From an uncultured Chloroflexales bacterium (GTDB taxonomy: Bacteria; Chloroflexota; Chloroflexia; Chloroflexales; Chloroflexaceae): 64,000 nt of DNA. Of the stretch, positions 35,343 to 43,654 are shown piece after piece. Position 1 is the first letter of the stretch, and each line of letters opens with the position of its first letter. The position numbers and the translations under genes were made by a program. The stretch spans positions 1-64,000 of the forward strand of contig CALGUG010000005.1 in assembly GCA_937902315.1 (NCBI GenBank), read 5' to 3'. The notes under the pieces are model-generated. The model did not search any database and had not been told where the DNA came from. It saw only the letters and a list, made by a program, of their open reading frames with translations.

Positions 35343-36677
35343 ATGCGCGTTGGCCTTGACTTTGGAACGACGAACTCCAGCGCAGCAATTTACGATGGGG
35401 ATTCGCTCACAATCTTGCCGCTTGACCCAATAAATGCCAATCCGAACATCATGCGCTCGACCCTCTTTATGACTCGTGAAGGTGTGCCATTTATTGGTCG
35501 AGAAGCGATCAATCGATTTATCGAGGGCAATGTCGGTCGCGAAATCGAATACGAGTGGCGTTACCTAGGCGAGACGGAATTGGTGACCGAGACGGGCGTC
35601 ATTATGCAATCGATGTATACCCAAGTCGATGCAAATACGCCTGGGCGTCTGTTTCAATCCCTAAAGAGCGGTTTGCGCGATAGTGCGTTTACCAAAACAA
35701 ATGTCTTTGGAACCTATTATACGCTCGAAGCTCTGATCGCGACGGTTCTTGAGCTGATCAAAAAGCGCATCGAAGAGATCACGCAGAAAGAGATCACAAG
35801 CATGGTATTGGGCCGTCCGGTGCACTATGCCTTTGATCCAGATGCCGATGCGTTGGCATTTAGGCGTATGCAAGACGCCTGTAAACTGGCTGGGCTGCCC
35901 GACGTGACTTTCTTGCCGGAACCAACCGCTGCCGCACTCGCCTATGCGCGCACCGCTGAGGGCAAACAGAATATTTTGGTGTTTGACTTTGGTGGTGGTA
36001 CGCTCGACGTGACGGTGATGCGCCTGAGCGGCACTGGTGAACGCGAAGTTTTGTCGACCAGCGGTGTGCCGATCGGTGGTGATGTGCTCGATCAGCGCAT
36101 TGTGATGGGCCGTATGTTGAACCACTTCGGTGCCGAGGCGACCTTAGGCCCGCGCCGCTTGCCCTTCCCAACCCATATTCTTGATCATCTCTCGGAATGG
36201 CAGACCATTACCGACCTAACTCAGCCCCGTTACCTACAGATCATCGACGAAGCGATTATCACTGGTAACAAGCCGAAAGAGCTGCGCGCTCTGCGCTCGC
36301 TGGTGCGCAAAAACTATGGTCTAACCATGTTTGAGGCGGTCGAGCGCGCCAAAGTCGAGCTGAGCTCGAACGAACAAGCCACCATCAGCCTGCACCTCGA
36401 AGATATCGATATCGATGAGGTGGTGCCGCGCTGGGATTTTGAGCGCTTGATCGGCCCCGATGTGCGCGCAGTTGAGGCCTGTATCGACGAGGCCTTGGCG
36501 GCGGCAGGTCTCAAACCCCAAGATATCAATGTGGTATTGCGCACCGGTGGTAGCTCGCGTATCCCCCGTTTTGTGAACATGTTGAGCGCCAAGTTTGGCC
36601 CGCAAGCCCTGCGCGAGATGGATGTCTTTAGCGGTGTGGCATCGGGCTTGGCGGTTGCGGCTTGGGAGCGCAACTAA
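35343..36677 (+). CDS. short Hsp70-family ATPase (YegD-like)
   Basis: A 444-residue protein comprising only the actin-like nucleotide-binding fold. Phosphate-1 is GLDFGTTNSS (residues 4-13), phosphate-2 is VFDFGGGTLDVTV, and the adenosine loop is VVLRTGGSSRIPRF. EPTAAALAYA is the usual Hsp70 signature. The ~200-residue peptide-binding and lid regions of DnaK are missing, as in YegD and other Hsp70-like proteins. GAGGAGA precedes the ATG. No DnaJ or GrpE gene is adjacent. Its role is likely chaperone-like or regulatory, with the client unknown. Confidence 0.9.
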   Translation: MRVGLDFGTTNSSAAIYDGDSLTILPLDPINANPNIMRSTLFMTREGVPFIGREAINRFIEGNVGREIEYEWRYLGETELVTETGVIMQSMYTQVDANTPGRLFQSLKSGLRDSAFTKTNVFGTYYTLEALIATVLELIKKRIEEITQKEITSMVLGRPVHYAFDPDADALAFRRMQDACKLAGLPDVTFLPEPTAAALAYARTAEGKQNILVFDFGGGTLDVTVMRLSGTGEREVLSTSGVPIGGDVLDQRIVMGRMLNHFGAEATLGPRRLPFPTHILDHLSEWQTITDLTQPRYLQIIDEAIITGNKPKELRALRSLVRKNYGLTMFEAVERAKVELSSNEQATISLHLEDIDIDEVVPRWDFERLIGPDVRAVEACIDEALAAAGLKPQDINVVLRTGGSSRIPRFVNMLSAKFGPQALREMDVFSGVASGLAVAAWERN

Positions 36678-36923
36678 GCGCCAGCCGTAGCCATACAAAG
36701 CTTGGCTGTGCAATCAGCTAGGCTTATCCGCTCTCTAAGCAGCGAGATTTGATTTTAACCTCCTGCAGAGCGCCTTTGCCTAGGTGGTTGTGTGCGATGG
36801 TGTGCCTGAGCACCAAGCGCACACAACCTTTTTTCGCTGATAGCTCCCTGAGCGCTTCTCTAGCGCATCTGTCTACTGCGTTTGGCGCTTTAGCGGCTCG
36901 CTCTTTGGCCCAAAGCAGATCCT

Positions 36924-36948
36924 TAGCGCGTCCGCCTACGGCTATCAG
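36924..36948 (+). repeat. R2 dispersed repeat
   Basis: TCCTTAGCGC then core GTCCGCCTACGGCTATCAGC. Confidence 0.75.
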
Positions 36949-36974
36949 CAGGGTTAGCTTGCCCTCATCCCCGA

Positions 36975-37001
36975 CCCTTCTCCCGCATTGCGGGAGAAGG
37001 G
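36975..37001. repeat. R3 hairpin, intact (empty R4 site)
   Basis: 12-bp perfect arms CCCTTCTCCCGC / GCGGGAGAAGGG with loop ATT. It is the uninterrupted form of the hairpins that host R4 elsewhere. Confidence 0.8.
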
Positions 37002-37045
37002 AGCCGACGCGCGTTAGGCCCAAAATAGCCTCCAAGAGCCTGAAT

Positions 37046-37115
37046 ACTATGCAATCTGCTTAAAGAGGTGTGTTCCATTCTGTCGAGGGCCAAAAAAGAA
37101 GTACCATAAACGGAT
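37046..37115. repeat. R1 element, degenerate short copy
   Basis: CAATCTGCTTAAAGAG, GTTCCATTCTGTCGAGGGCC and ATAAACGGATCTGGTA are recognisable parts of the family. Confidence 0.5.
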
Positions 37116-37341
37116 CTGGTAGCGGGTCGAAGTCGGCCCTGAAGTAACGGTGTAAAATAGGAAAAAAGAGCGTTATGTTCGCGTTATAATCGCCAAGAAA
37201 GCGAAACCGAGCGCACCTGCCTGTTATTAAGGCACACGTAAACAGCGCTGTTATGGCTAGCTGTGCTGTCCTAGACAGCCTTGTTGCTCTGATGACCTGT
37301 GTGCTTGTGTGAGCTTCCTGCGGCTTGATTGGATAGAAGGT

Positions 37342-37905
37342 ATGTCGTTTATTACCCAACTAGAAGAGGCGCAGCAGGTTTTGAGTACTATGGCCGCCCA
37401 AGCCAGCGCCGTCGATGTCATTACCGATCTGATTGTGCGCCAGCTTAAACAAGGCCATACGCTGTTTAGCTGTGGAAACGGCGGGAGCGCTACCGATGCG
37501 GCCCATTTGAGCGAAGAGCTCGTTGGGCGCTATCGCGCCAATACGCCCCGACCCGCTCTGCCAGCGGTCTGCCTAAATGCCGATAGCGCGGCCCTAACTT
37601 GTATCGCCAACGATTTTGGCTATGAGCAGGTTTTCGCTCGACAGATAGGCGCTTTGGGGCGATCCGGCGATCTGCTAGTCTGTTTCAGCACAAGCGGCCG
37701 ATCCCCTAATATCACTGCCGCTCTGAAGGAGGCGCGTAAGTTATCGCTGATCACGATCGGCTTTTTGGGTGGCACAGGCGGCGATGCCAAAGATTTGTGC
37801 GACTATAGTATTATTGTTCCGAGCAGCAACGGGGCGCGTGTCCAAGAGGTGCATACGCTCTTACTGCACGCGATTTGTGAAGCTTTAGAAGCAGCTTATA
37901 CGTAA
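37342..37905 (+). CDS. gmhA: SIS-domain isomerase, phosphoheptose isomerase (GmhA/DiaA)-like
   Basis: A 187-residue protein from the ATG at 37342; the GTG at 37309 lacks a ribosome site. SIS-fold hallmarks are FSCGNGGSATDAAHLSEELVGRY, VCFSTSGRSPNITAAL and SNGARVQEVHTLLLHAICEAL. The last matches the metal and substrate segment of GmhA. GmhA converts sedoheptulose-7-phosphate to heptose-7-phosphate for surface glycans; the homologue DiaA instead assists DnaA. Length favours either. With no other heptose genes here, the substrate is left open. Confidence 0.8.
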   Translation: MSFITQLEEAQQVLSTMAAQASAVDVITDLIVRQLKQGHTLFSCGNGGSATDAAHLSEELVGRYRANTPRPALPAVCLNADSAALTCIANDFGYEQVFARQIGALGRSGDLLVCFSTSGRSPNITAALKEARKLSLITIGFLGGTGGDAKDLCDYSIIVPSSNGARVQEVHTLLLHAICEALEAAYT

Positions 37906-38083
37906 ATCTAACTAGTTTATTACACGATTTATGATAGCCGCTTCTAGATCTGCTGCTATAATAACTGCGCTGAGGAGAGTTTTATGAGTATACTTTGAGA
38001 TTGGTATTCGTACTCCCAAACTGTCACCCGTTTGTGAGATCTACCAGTGACAGGTATAGCTCCACCATCTCAAGGAGGGCGCA

Positions 38084-38215
38084 ATGTACTGGATGATATG
38101 GATAGTGTTGATGATCGCGATCCCATTAGTTGCAGGGATCCCCTTTTGGAAGACTCTTCTAGCGCCATCTGGCAACGCTAGTGACGATGCAGCAGATGAG
38201 CAACCAAAAGCCTGA
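38084..38215 (+). CDS. small membrane peptide, 43 residues
   Basis: Begins MYWMIWIVLMIAIPLVAGIP and ends with a polar acidic tail (ASDDAADEQPKA). It has one membrane helix. A perfect AAGGAGG lies seven bases upstream of the ATG, and a factor-independent terminator follows 14 bases after the stop, so a complete transcription unit is visible. No known family recognised. Upstream TATAAT-like sequence (about 37956) and a second GAGGAG-ATG start with a four-codon frame (about 37973-38001) are also present. Confidence 0.65.
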   Translation: MYWMIWIVLMIAIPLVAGIPFWKTLLAPSGNASDDAADEQPKA

Positions 38216-38228
38216 GAATACAGATGCT

Positions 38229-38257
38229 AAAAGCCTTGCTCTGCGCAAGGCTTTTTC
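38229..38257 (+). terminator. terminator of the 43-residue peptide gene
   Basis: AAAAGCCTTGC / GCAAGGCTTTTT with a four-base loop. Confidence 0.9.
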
Positions 38258-38281
38258 GTGCCACAAGCAAGCCCGCATAAA

Positions 38282-38292
38282 TATGGTAAGAT
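38282..38292 (+). promoter_or_regulatory. extended -10 element for fabI
   Basis: TATGGTAAGAT, about 55 bases before the ATG. The short leader also has a hairpin AGCCC-GTAT-GGGCT (38313-38326). Confidence 0.45.
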
Positions 38293-38347
38293 AGCGTGCA
38301 GCATAAAAAAGAAGCCCGTATGGGCTACAAGATAAGGGGTTACAACC

Positions 38348-39130
38348 ATGGGTTTGCTTGATGGTAAGAAAGCATTGATTCTGGGTGTGGCAAACGACCA
38401 CTCCATTACTTGGGGTATCGCTAAGGCGCTCCACTCCCAAGGTGCAGAAGTTGGTTTTAACTATCTGGGCGAATCTCTCGAGCGTCGCGTGCGACCTCTG
38501 GCCGAAAGCTTGGGTGCTCGTTTGATCGAACCATGCGACGTGAGCAGCGATGAGCAGATCGACACCTTTATGCAGCGCGTTCGCGAAACGATGGGTTCGA
38601 TCGATATCTTGGTGCATGGCCCAGCCTTTGCTCCGCGCGAAGAGTTGAGCGGTTCGTTTGTCAAGACTAGCCGTGAAGGTTTCCGGGTATCGATGGATGT
38701 CAGCGTCTATTCCATGATCGCTGTGGTGCGCGCTGCTCTGCCATTGATGAATCCCGGTGCGGCAGTGTTGGCTTTGACCTACCATGGTTCGCAGCAGGTC
38801 GTTCCTAACTACAACGTGATGGGTGTGGCTAAGGCGGCTCTGGAAGCGACCGTACGTTATTTGGCTGCCGATCTTGGCCCGCAAGGTATTCGTGTCAATG
38901 CGATCAGCGCAGGCCCGGTTCGTACCCTCTCTGCAAGCGGTATTGCCGATTTCCGTACCTTGCACAAGCAGTTCGCTAAGGCTGCTCCGCTGCGCCGCAA
39001 CATCACCATCGAGGATGTCGGTAACGCAGCGATCTATCTGTGTAGCCACTTGAGCGGCGCTGTAACCGGCGAAATTTCGTATGTTGATGCGGGCTTCCAT
39101 ATTTTGGGCCTAGCGACTAACGACGAATAA
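38348..39130 (+). CDS. fabI: enoyl-[acyl-carrier-protein] reductase (NADH)
   Basis: A 260-residue SDR-fold protein. The N-terminal ALILGVANDHSITWGIAKAL is the atypical nucleotide-binding motif of FabI. Catalytic residues are Tyr145, Tyr155 and Lys162 (YHGSQQVVPNYNVMGVAK), matching Tyr146/Tyr156/Lys163 of E. coli. GPVRTLSASGIADFRT is the substrate-loop region bound by triclosan-type inhibitors. It reduces the enoyl-ACP double bond in each round of fatty-acid synthesis. AAGGGG lies upstream of the ATG. It is a single-gene unit with promoter and terminator. Confidence 0.95.
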   Translation: MGLLDGKKALILGVANDHSITWGIAKALHSQGAEVGFNYLGESLERRVRPLAESLGARLIEPCDVSSDEQIDTFMQRVRETMGSIDILVHGPAFAPREELSGSFVKTSREGFRVSMDVSVYSMIAVVRAALPLMNPGAAVLALTYHGSQQVVPNYNVMGVAKAALEATVRYLAADLGPQGIRVNAISAGPVRTLSASGIADFRTLHKQFAKAAPLRRNITIEDVGNAAIYLCSHLSGAVTGEISYVDAGFHILGLATNDE

Positions 39131-39157
39131 GCTGTATCAAACTAAATAGCTCTCTCG

Positions 39158-39207
39158 AGAGCGGTGTTCGTCCTGTGAAAAGATCGGAACGAGCACCGCT
39201 CTTTTTG
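39158..39207 (+). terminator. terminator of fabI
   Basis: 14-base arms AGAGCGGTGTTCGT / ACGAGCACCGCTCT with one mismatch, followed by TTTTT. Confidence 0.85.
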
Positions 39208-39328
39208 TGCTCTTCAGTAGCTTGGAAGGTAACAATGTTTCGCTTTTTGTTGTACGCCTACATCTCTTTAGGCCGATTTCGAAACTTCAGGCTCTTGGAG
39301 GAGGTTTTGGGCCTAACGTGCTTCGGCT

Positions 39329-39355
39329 CCCTTCTCCCGCATTGCGGGAGAAGGG
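39329..39355. repeat. R3 hairpin, intact (empty R4 site)
   Basis: CCCTTCTCCCGC-ATT-GCGGGAGAAGGG. It is followed by TCGGGGATGAGGGTAAG and R2, the reverse complement of the 36924 arrangement. Confidence 0.8.
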
Positions 39356-39380
39356 TCGGGGATGAGGGTAAGTTAACCCG

Positions 39381-39409
39381 GTTGATAGCCGTAGGCGGAC
39401 GCGCTGAGG
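39381..39409 (-). repeat. R2 dispersed repeat
   Basis: TTGATAGCCGTAGGCGGACG followed by CGCTGAGGACC. Confidence 0.75.
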
Positions 39410-39921
39410 ACCGTTTTGAAGGTAAGGATCTTTCCGCCAGCGCTATAAAATCTGCTTATTGAAGTGCGAGGAAGGGCCAGACAGAAAGTGTTGCCCATTC
39501 CGAACTGTTACTTCAGCAAGCGTGTATGTCAGGATTGCTATCTAATAGCTTGTTTATCGATATTTTGCTGGCAAAAATTTAAGATTCGTCTATTTCCCTT
39601 TTTGAATGCGGAAAATTATTAAATTGTGCTCAATATTGTAAGATGTAGTTTTTGTTAATTTTGAGTTGAAAAATATTGTTTGAAATATTATTTTCGTATG
39701 AAAATCGCATTATGATGCTTAATAGGCTGATTACATTTAAATCATCGTACTTATACGAATAGTTAAGAGAAAGCTAACAAGATAGTAACTTTAGAAGCCT
39801 GTCGCGTTATAGAATCAAACATCCTCAGAGTCTACACTAGCCTAGCGGCGTATGGATCTCAATCCGATAGGGCTGGAATTGCCACAATCACTGTTGGTTG
39901 CAACCCAAAGGAGAGCGTTTC

Positions 39922-42786
39922 ATGAGACGAGGGCTATTGATAGTTTTGAGTTTGTCATTGATTCTGGCTGGTGCATTTGGTTTTTCTGCTAGGACTGATG
40001 CCCATCCGGCGACAATTGACACAACAACGTCTGAATGGACGAATTTTGGCAAGGGGCCATCGAGCAACCTAGGCCATATTATTCGTAATGCGGAAGGTCA
40101 GGGCGTTTTTGCGTGGACAGATGCGGCCGGTGATCAACGTCTTTTGAACCCGACCGAAGAACTCACGAAAACGCGCGAAGTCGATATTCGCAGCGTGATG
40201 GTAACAGGAGACCCGCAGAACCTTTCGATCTATGTGAAGATGAGTGGTATTACGCGCGTGGAAACAGCGCGTCCTGATGTTGACTTGCCTCAGATCCAGA
40301 TCGCTATCGATACCAATAGCCCCTCAACTGGAAATAGCTCGTTTGTAGCACCGGCTACAGCTTCTCCAAGCGTAGCGGCGCGCTGGGAGTATCTGTTACG
40401 AACCCAGTTCGACGACCACTCGAGTATTGTGGTTCCCAACGTTAGCAATACCTCGCCAGTGCGGGTCTACAGTGCCCCTGGCACGTTTACCACTCATGGT
40501 TCATCGGCTTTGAGCAATACGACAAACGATATTGAATTGCAGGTGCCTTGGTCGGCGCTCGGTTTGAGCGGCCCGCCATCTGAGCCACTGCGCTTCACTA
40601 TTGTTTCCTTGCGAAGCAGTGGAACAGCTCCAGCCGAGAGCGCCTTGAGCACCAATATTCTCGATACCATCACGCCCTCGCTTCCGGGCGGTCCGAGCGG
40701 AGTTGATAATACCGAAAACGAGCTGAGCGATGGTGTGATCGATTACTCCTTTGAGGTACGTTTTGAAAGCGGCACTCCGGTGAGCAGCCCAACTGTCGGT
40801 GAAGTCTATTCACCACTTTTGATCACCGAAGTTGGCCTCTTCCCGCGTTCGATGGGCAACCCGGAGGTTGGTGATACCAAGATCCAGTGGATCGAGATCA
40901 CCAATGTAAGTAACCAAACCATTCCAGCCGCTCAAGTCGCCAACTATAAGATCGGCGATGTTCCGCAGCGCAACAGCAACGAAGCGATGTTAAAGCTGCC
41001 AGCTGTTGAGATCGGGCCGCACGAGTCGATCATTATCACACGCGATAAAACCCGTTTTGAGACGGTGTATGCGGGTGTTGATGGCAGCAAAGTCTTCCAA
41101 ACCACGAGCCTCACTTGGGCTGGCAACTGGGCCACTAGCGCGGATATCAGCCTGCGCGTCGATCGTGCTGTGAGCGATCCTCAGGCGATCTCCGACCAAG
41201 TCGTTCTGCTCGATGGCAGCGATACGATCGTCGATTTTGTCGAGTATACCAACATTGCGCTCACCAATCCCTACGTCGACCACGTTCCGGTGCAGGTGCC
41301 GCATATCACCTCTAGCTCGGGTCTAACCTATACCCTACCGCTGAACTTGGCGATTCAGCGCTGCCACAGCGCGCGCGATACCAACAACCGCGATGCTGCT
41401 AACCCCGACTGGTTGGTGGTTCAGAGCTTAGACGAACAAACACCGCTGGGTGATTGTATCTTCACCGATCTTGAGGTGGGGATTAGCGGACCGCAAGGCA
41501 TTGTGGTTAATGCTGCTAACGATACCTTCCAAGAATACACGATCAGTTACGCAAACCATCGTGGCGCCGCCAGCAGCGTGATTATTCGCGACCTCTTGCC
41601 GGAAAATATGAGCTTTGAAGAGGCGCTGCCCGGCTCGCCGACCCCGACCGTGGCTGTGGTGGGTGGCCGCATCCAATTGAGCTGGGCGATCGGCGATCTG
41701 CCAGCGCGCGGCCAAGGCACAATCGGCTTTAAGACGCGCGTCTTGGCCGAGACACCAGTGGGCGATTCTAGCCACGATGTAAGCATCGAGTCGAGCACTC
41801 TTGAGGTCGCGGCCGAGCAAGCTAACAACCAAGCCAGCTTGCCGATCACCTACAGCTCCGAGCCTGTGGCCGATGTTAAGGTGACCAAGAGCTTGGTGAC
41901 CTCGGGCGACAACGAGAGCAAGCTTTATCCGGGCGGACGAGCTGTCTACCGCGTCACCTATACCAATGTCGGTACGAAAGCGGCTGCCAATGTCACCTTG
42001 GTCGATACGATCCCGGCCGGACTGGTCTACTTCGGCAATAGCAAGGGCTGGTTGGCTACTCAGTCGTCTGGCAAGGTGGCCTTCAGCGTACCTGGAACCT
42101 TAGCGCCCAACGGCGGTTATGGCGAGGTCGATCTGATCTTTGCGATCAACGAGACCTTAGAGGAAGGTGCGAGCATCGCCGCGAACAGCATCACGATCGC
42201 GACCACCACCACGCCCGAGATCGCTAGCAATAACACCGCTCTATCGCAGCCGATCGTCTTGAGCGAGCAGCCGCCCATGGCCGACCTCGAAATCTCGGTT
42301 AGTGTGTTGGGTGGTAACGATCCGGTACCGGGCAGCGAATTGGTCTATCAAGTCACCTATACCAATAAGGGTGCTAACGACGCATTCGCCGTGACGATCC
42401 TAAGCTCGTACAGCAACGTGCTTGAATACAAGAGCAATTCGGCTAACTTGCCAGCTGATACCTCGATCGATGGGCAGGTTCAGTTCTCGATACCGCCACT
42501 GGTGCCGAACGCAACGGGCAGCTTCCAGATCGTCTACAAGATTAAGGACAACGCTGCAGCTGGTAGCAAGGCGAGCAACTTGTTGTTGATCTCGACCAGC
42601 TCTCTCGAAGGCCCGATCACCAACAATAGCGCGATCGCCACCGAGGTGACGGTTAAGGCTAAGCCATCGACCAACCCAACGACACCGACCCAGCCGACCC
42701 AGCCAACTCAGCCGACACAACCGACTAAGCCAACTCCCGGCACGGGCGATAATCACAACGTCTATCTTCCTTTGGTACGAAAATAG
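39922..42786 (+). CDS. large secreted protein with lamin-tail-like and DUF11 domains
   Basis: 954 residues from the ATG at 39922, chosen because AAAGGAG precedes it. The signal peptide is RRGLLIVLSLSLILAGAFGFSA. An N-terminal beta domain (about 30-260) is followed by a lamin-tail-like domain (about 300-460; LLITEVGLFPRS, WIEITNVSNQTI). Three DUF11-type beta modules follow (about 510-880), each with YxVTYTNxG and DxxPxGL patterns. A Pro/Thr/Gln linker of repeated PTQ leads to a short hydrophobic end, NVYLPLVRK. It probably sits on or outside the cell surface. No catalytic residues were recognised; adhesion or matrix function is only a guess. Confidence 0.8.
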   Translation: MRRGLLIVLSLSLILAGAFGFSARTDAHPATIDTTTSEWTNFGKGPSSNLGHIIRNAEGQGVFAWTDAAGDQRLLNPTEELTKTREVDIRSVMVTGDPQNLSIYVKMSGITRVETARPDVDLPQIQIAIDTNSPSTGNSSFVAPATASPSVAARWEYLLRTQFDDHSSIVVPNVSNTSPVRVYSAPGTFTTHGSSALSNTTNDIELQVPWSALGLSGPPSEPLRFTIVSLRSSGTAPAESALSTNILDTITPSLPGGPSGVDNTENELSDGVIDYSFEVRFESGTPVSSPTVGEVYSPLLITEVGLFPRSMGNPEVGDTKIQWIEITNVSNQTIPAAQVANYKIGDVPQRNSNEAMLKLPAVEIGPHESIIITRDKTRFETVYAGVDGSKVFQTTSLTWAGNWATSADISLRVDRAVSDPQAISDQVVLLDGSDTIVDFVEYTNIALTNPYVDHVPVQVPHITSSSGLTYTLPLNLAIQRCHSARDTNNRDAANPDWLVVQSLDEQTPLGDCIFTDLEVGISGPQGIVVNAANDTFQEYTISYANHRGAASSVIIRDLLPENMSFEEALPGSPTPTVAVVGGRIQLSWAIGDLPARGQGTIGFKTRVLAETPVGDSSHDVSIESSTLEVAAEQANNQASLPITYSSEPVADVKVTKSLVTSGDNESKLYPGGRAVYRVTYTNVGTKAAANVTLVDTIPAGLVYFGNSKGWLATQSSGKVAFSVPGTLAPNGGYGEVDLIFAINETLEEGASIAANSITIATTTTPEIASNNTALSQPIVLSEQPPMADLEISVSVLGGNDPVPGSELVYQVTYTNKGANDAFAVTILSSYSNVLEYKSNSANLPADTSIDGQVQFSIPPLVPNATGSFQIVYKIKDNAAAGSKASNLLLISTSSLEGPITNNSAIATEVTVKAKPSTNPTTPTQPTQPTQPTQPTKPTPGTGDNHNVYLPLVRK

Positions 42787-42809
42787 GCCTATAACAAGCC
42801 TAAGCGAGG

Positions 42810-42845
42810 ACGACCACCGGTGCAAACACTGGTGGTCGTTCGTTG
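42810..42845 (+). terminator. terminator of the DUF11 protein gene
   Basis: ACGACCACCGGTG / CACTGGTGGTCGT with one mismatch, then TCGTTG. Confidence 0.75.
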
Positions 42846-42943
42846 CTAGACAGCGCACGAAAGCTATCCGCTGCTTGTCGCCTATCAAACTCGTGTGATC
42901 TATCGTTCTGGCGGCGAGGTTGCTAGCGCCCATTCGGTCCTAG

Positions 42944-42968
42944 GCGCGTCCGCCTCCGGCTATCAGAG
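42944..42968 (+). repeat. R2 dispersed repeat (variant)
   Basis: Core reads GCGTCCGCCTCCGGCTATCA, with A changed to C at one position. Confidence 0.7.
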
Positions 42969-43014
42969 CGGCTGGCCCACCCTCATCCCCGACCCTTCTC
43001 CCGCAATGCGGGAG

Positions 43015-43207
43015 CTGTACATTACCCACAAATCGACATACGGTCAGCGTTATCTGCCCTCACCCCCCCGGCCCCCTCTCCCGCACTGCGGGCGAGGGGC
43101 TGAATGTTGATACAACCTCTTCCCGTTCTGTGCTCTCAAGGATAATCCCACGATGCTATGCGAACGATCGCCTTTTGCTGCCGACACGACTTTTGGCTAA
43201 TGCATAG
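43015..43207 (+). mobile_element. R4 MITE-like element, copy C, inserted in an R3 hairpin
   Basis: CTGTACATTACCCACAAATC ... GGCTAATGCATAG with the flanking 9-base direct repeat ATGCGGGAG. Same length as copy A (193 bases) and near-identical interior. Confidence 0.78.
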
Positions 43208-43263
43208 ATGCGGGAGAAGGGAGCGCCAGCATGCTCGGCCCAATCCAGCCTCCCAGAGCCCGA

Positions 43264-43384
43264 GCTATCCAAATCCGGCCGATCTGTTGTGCTCTCCGCC
43301 AGAGCGAAATACGACAATTTTTCACAACCCTTTCCCCGTTTGTTCCTTGTCACGAGAGTACAAGTTTTTAAGCGGATTCGCTCT
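43264..43384. repeat. R1 element, degenerate
   Basis: TATCCAAATCCGGCCGATCTG at the left and AAGTTTTTAAGCGGATTCGCT at the right, with TTTTCACAACCCTTTCCC between, as in other copies. Confidence 0.5.
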
Positions 43385-43654
43385 AAGATGGACGGATCGT
43401 TATACAAACAAGCCTGTGTCTTTCTGGTTGGTTGAAGCGTTTTGCTCCTTTTCAAAGCCGTAAATATGGTTTACGCTTCAGCGTTGATTACGCTCGAGCA
43501 TGACCTTTTTGTCATGTTCAAGCTCTGTCGCTTCATAAGAGATACAAACCGAATCGGTAGACTAACACTGGGTTTAAAGGCTTGAAAAAGAAAGCATCTT
43601 CTGCTCGATCCGCTCGTCTACTGATCGTAGATTTACTAAAACAAGAGGTTGTTC

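Larger units (their letters stand above)
36678..37341. other. intergenic region with R2, R3 and R1 repeats
   Basis: Contains R2 (36924-36948), an intact R3 hairpin (36975-37001) and a degraded R1 copy (37046-37115). The rest presumably holds the promoter of the SIS gene. No gene seen. Confidence 0.5.
39208..39921. other. intergenic region: repeats then AT-rich promoter region
   Basis: 39329-39409 holds R3 and R2 in reverse order to 36924-37001. From about 39520 to 39800 the sequence is AT-rich like the upstream regions of the substrate-binding protein genes. No gene seen. Confidence 0.4.

Noticed and set aside
36924..37001. CRISPR array from recurring hairpins and R2 cores
   Set aside because: The copies are kilobases apart in mixed orientation, with no regular spacers and no cas genes.
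38159..39100. 313-codon minus-strand frame opposite fabI
   Set aside because: It overlaps fabI and the small peptide gene completely and has no family resemblance.
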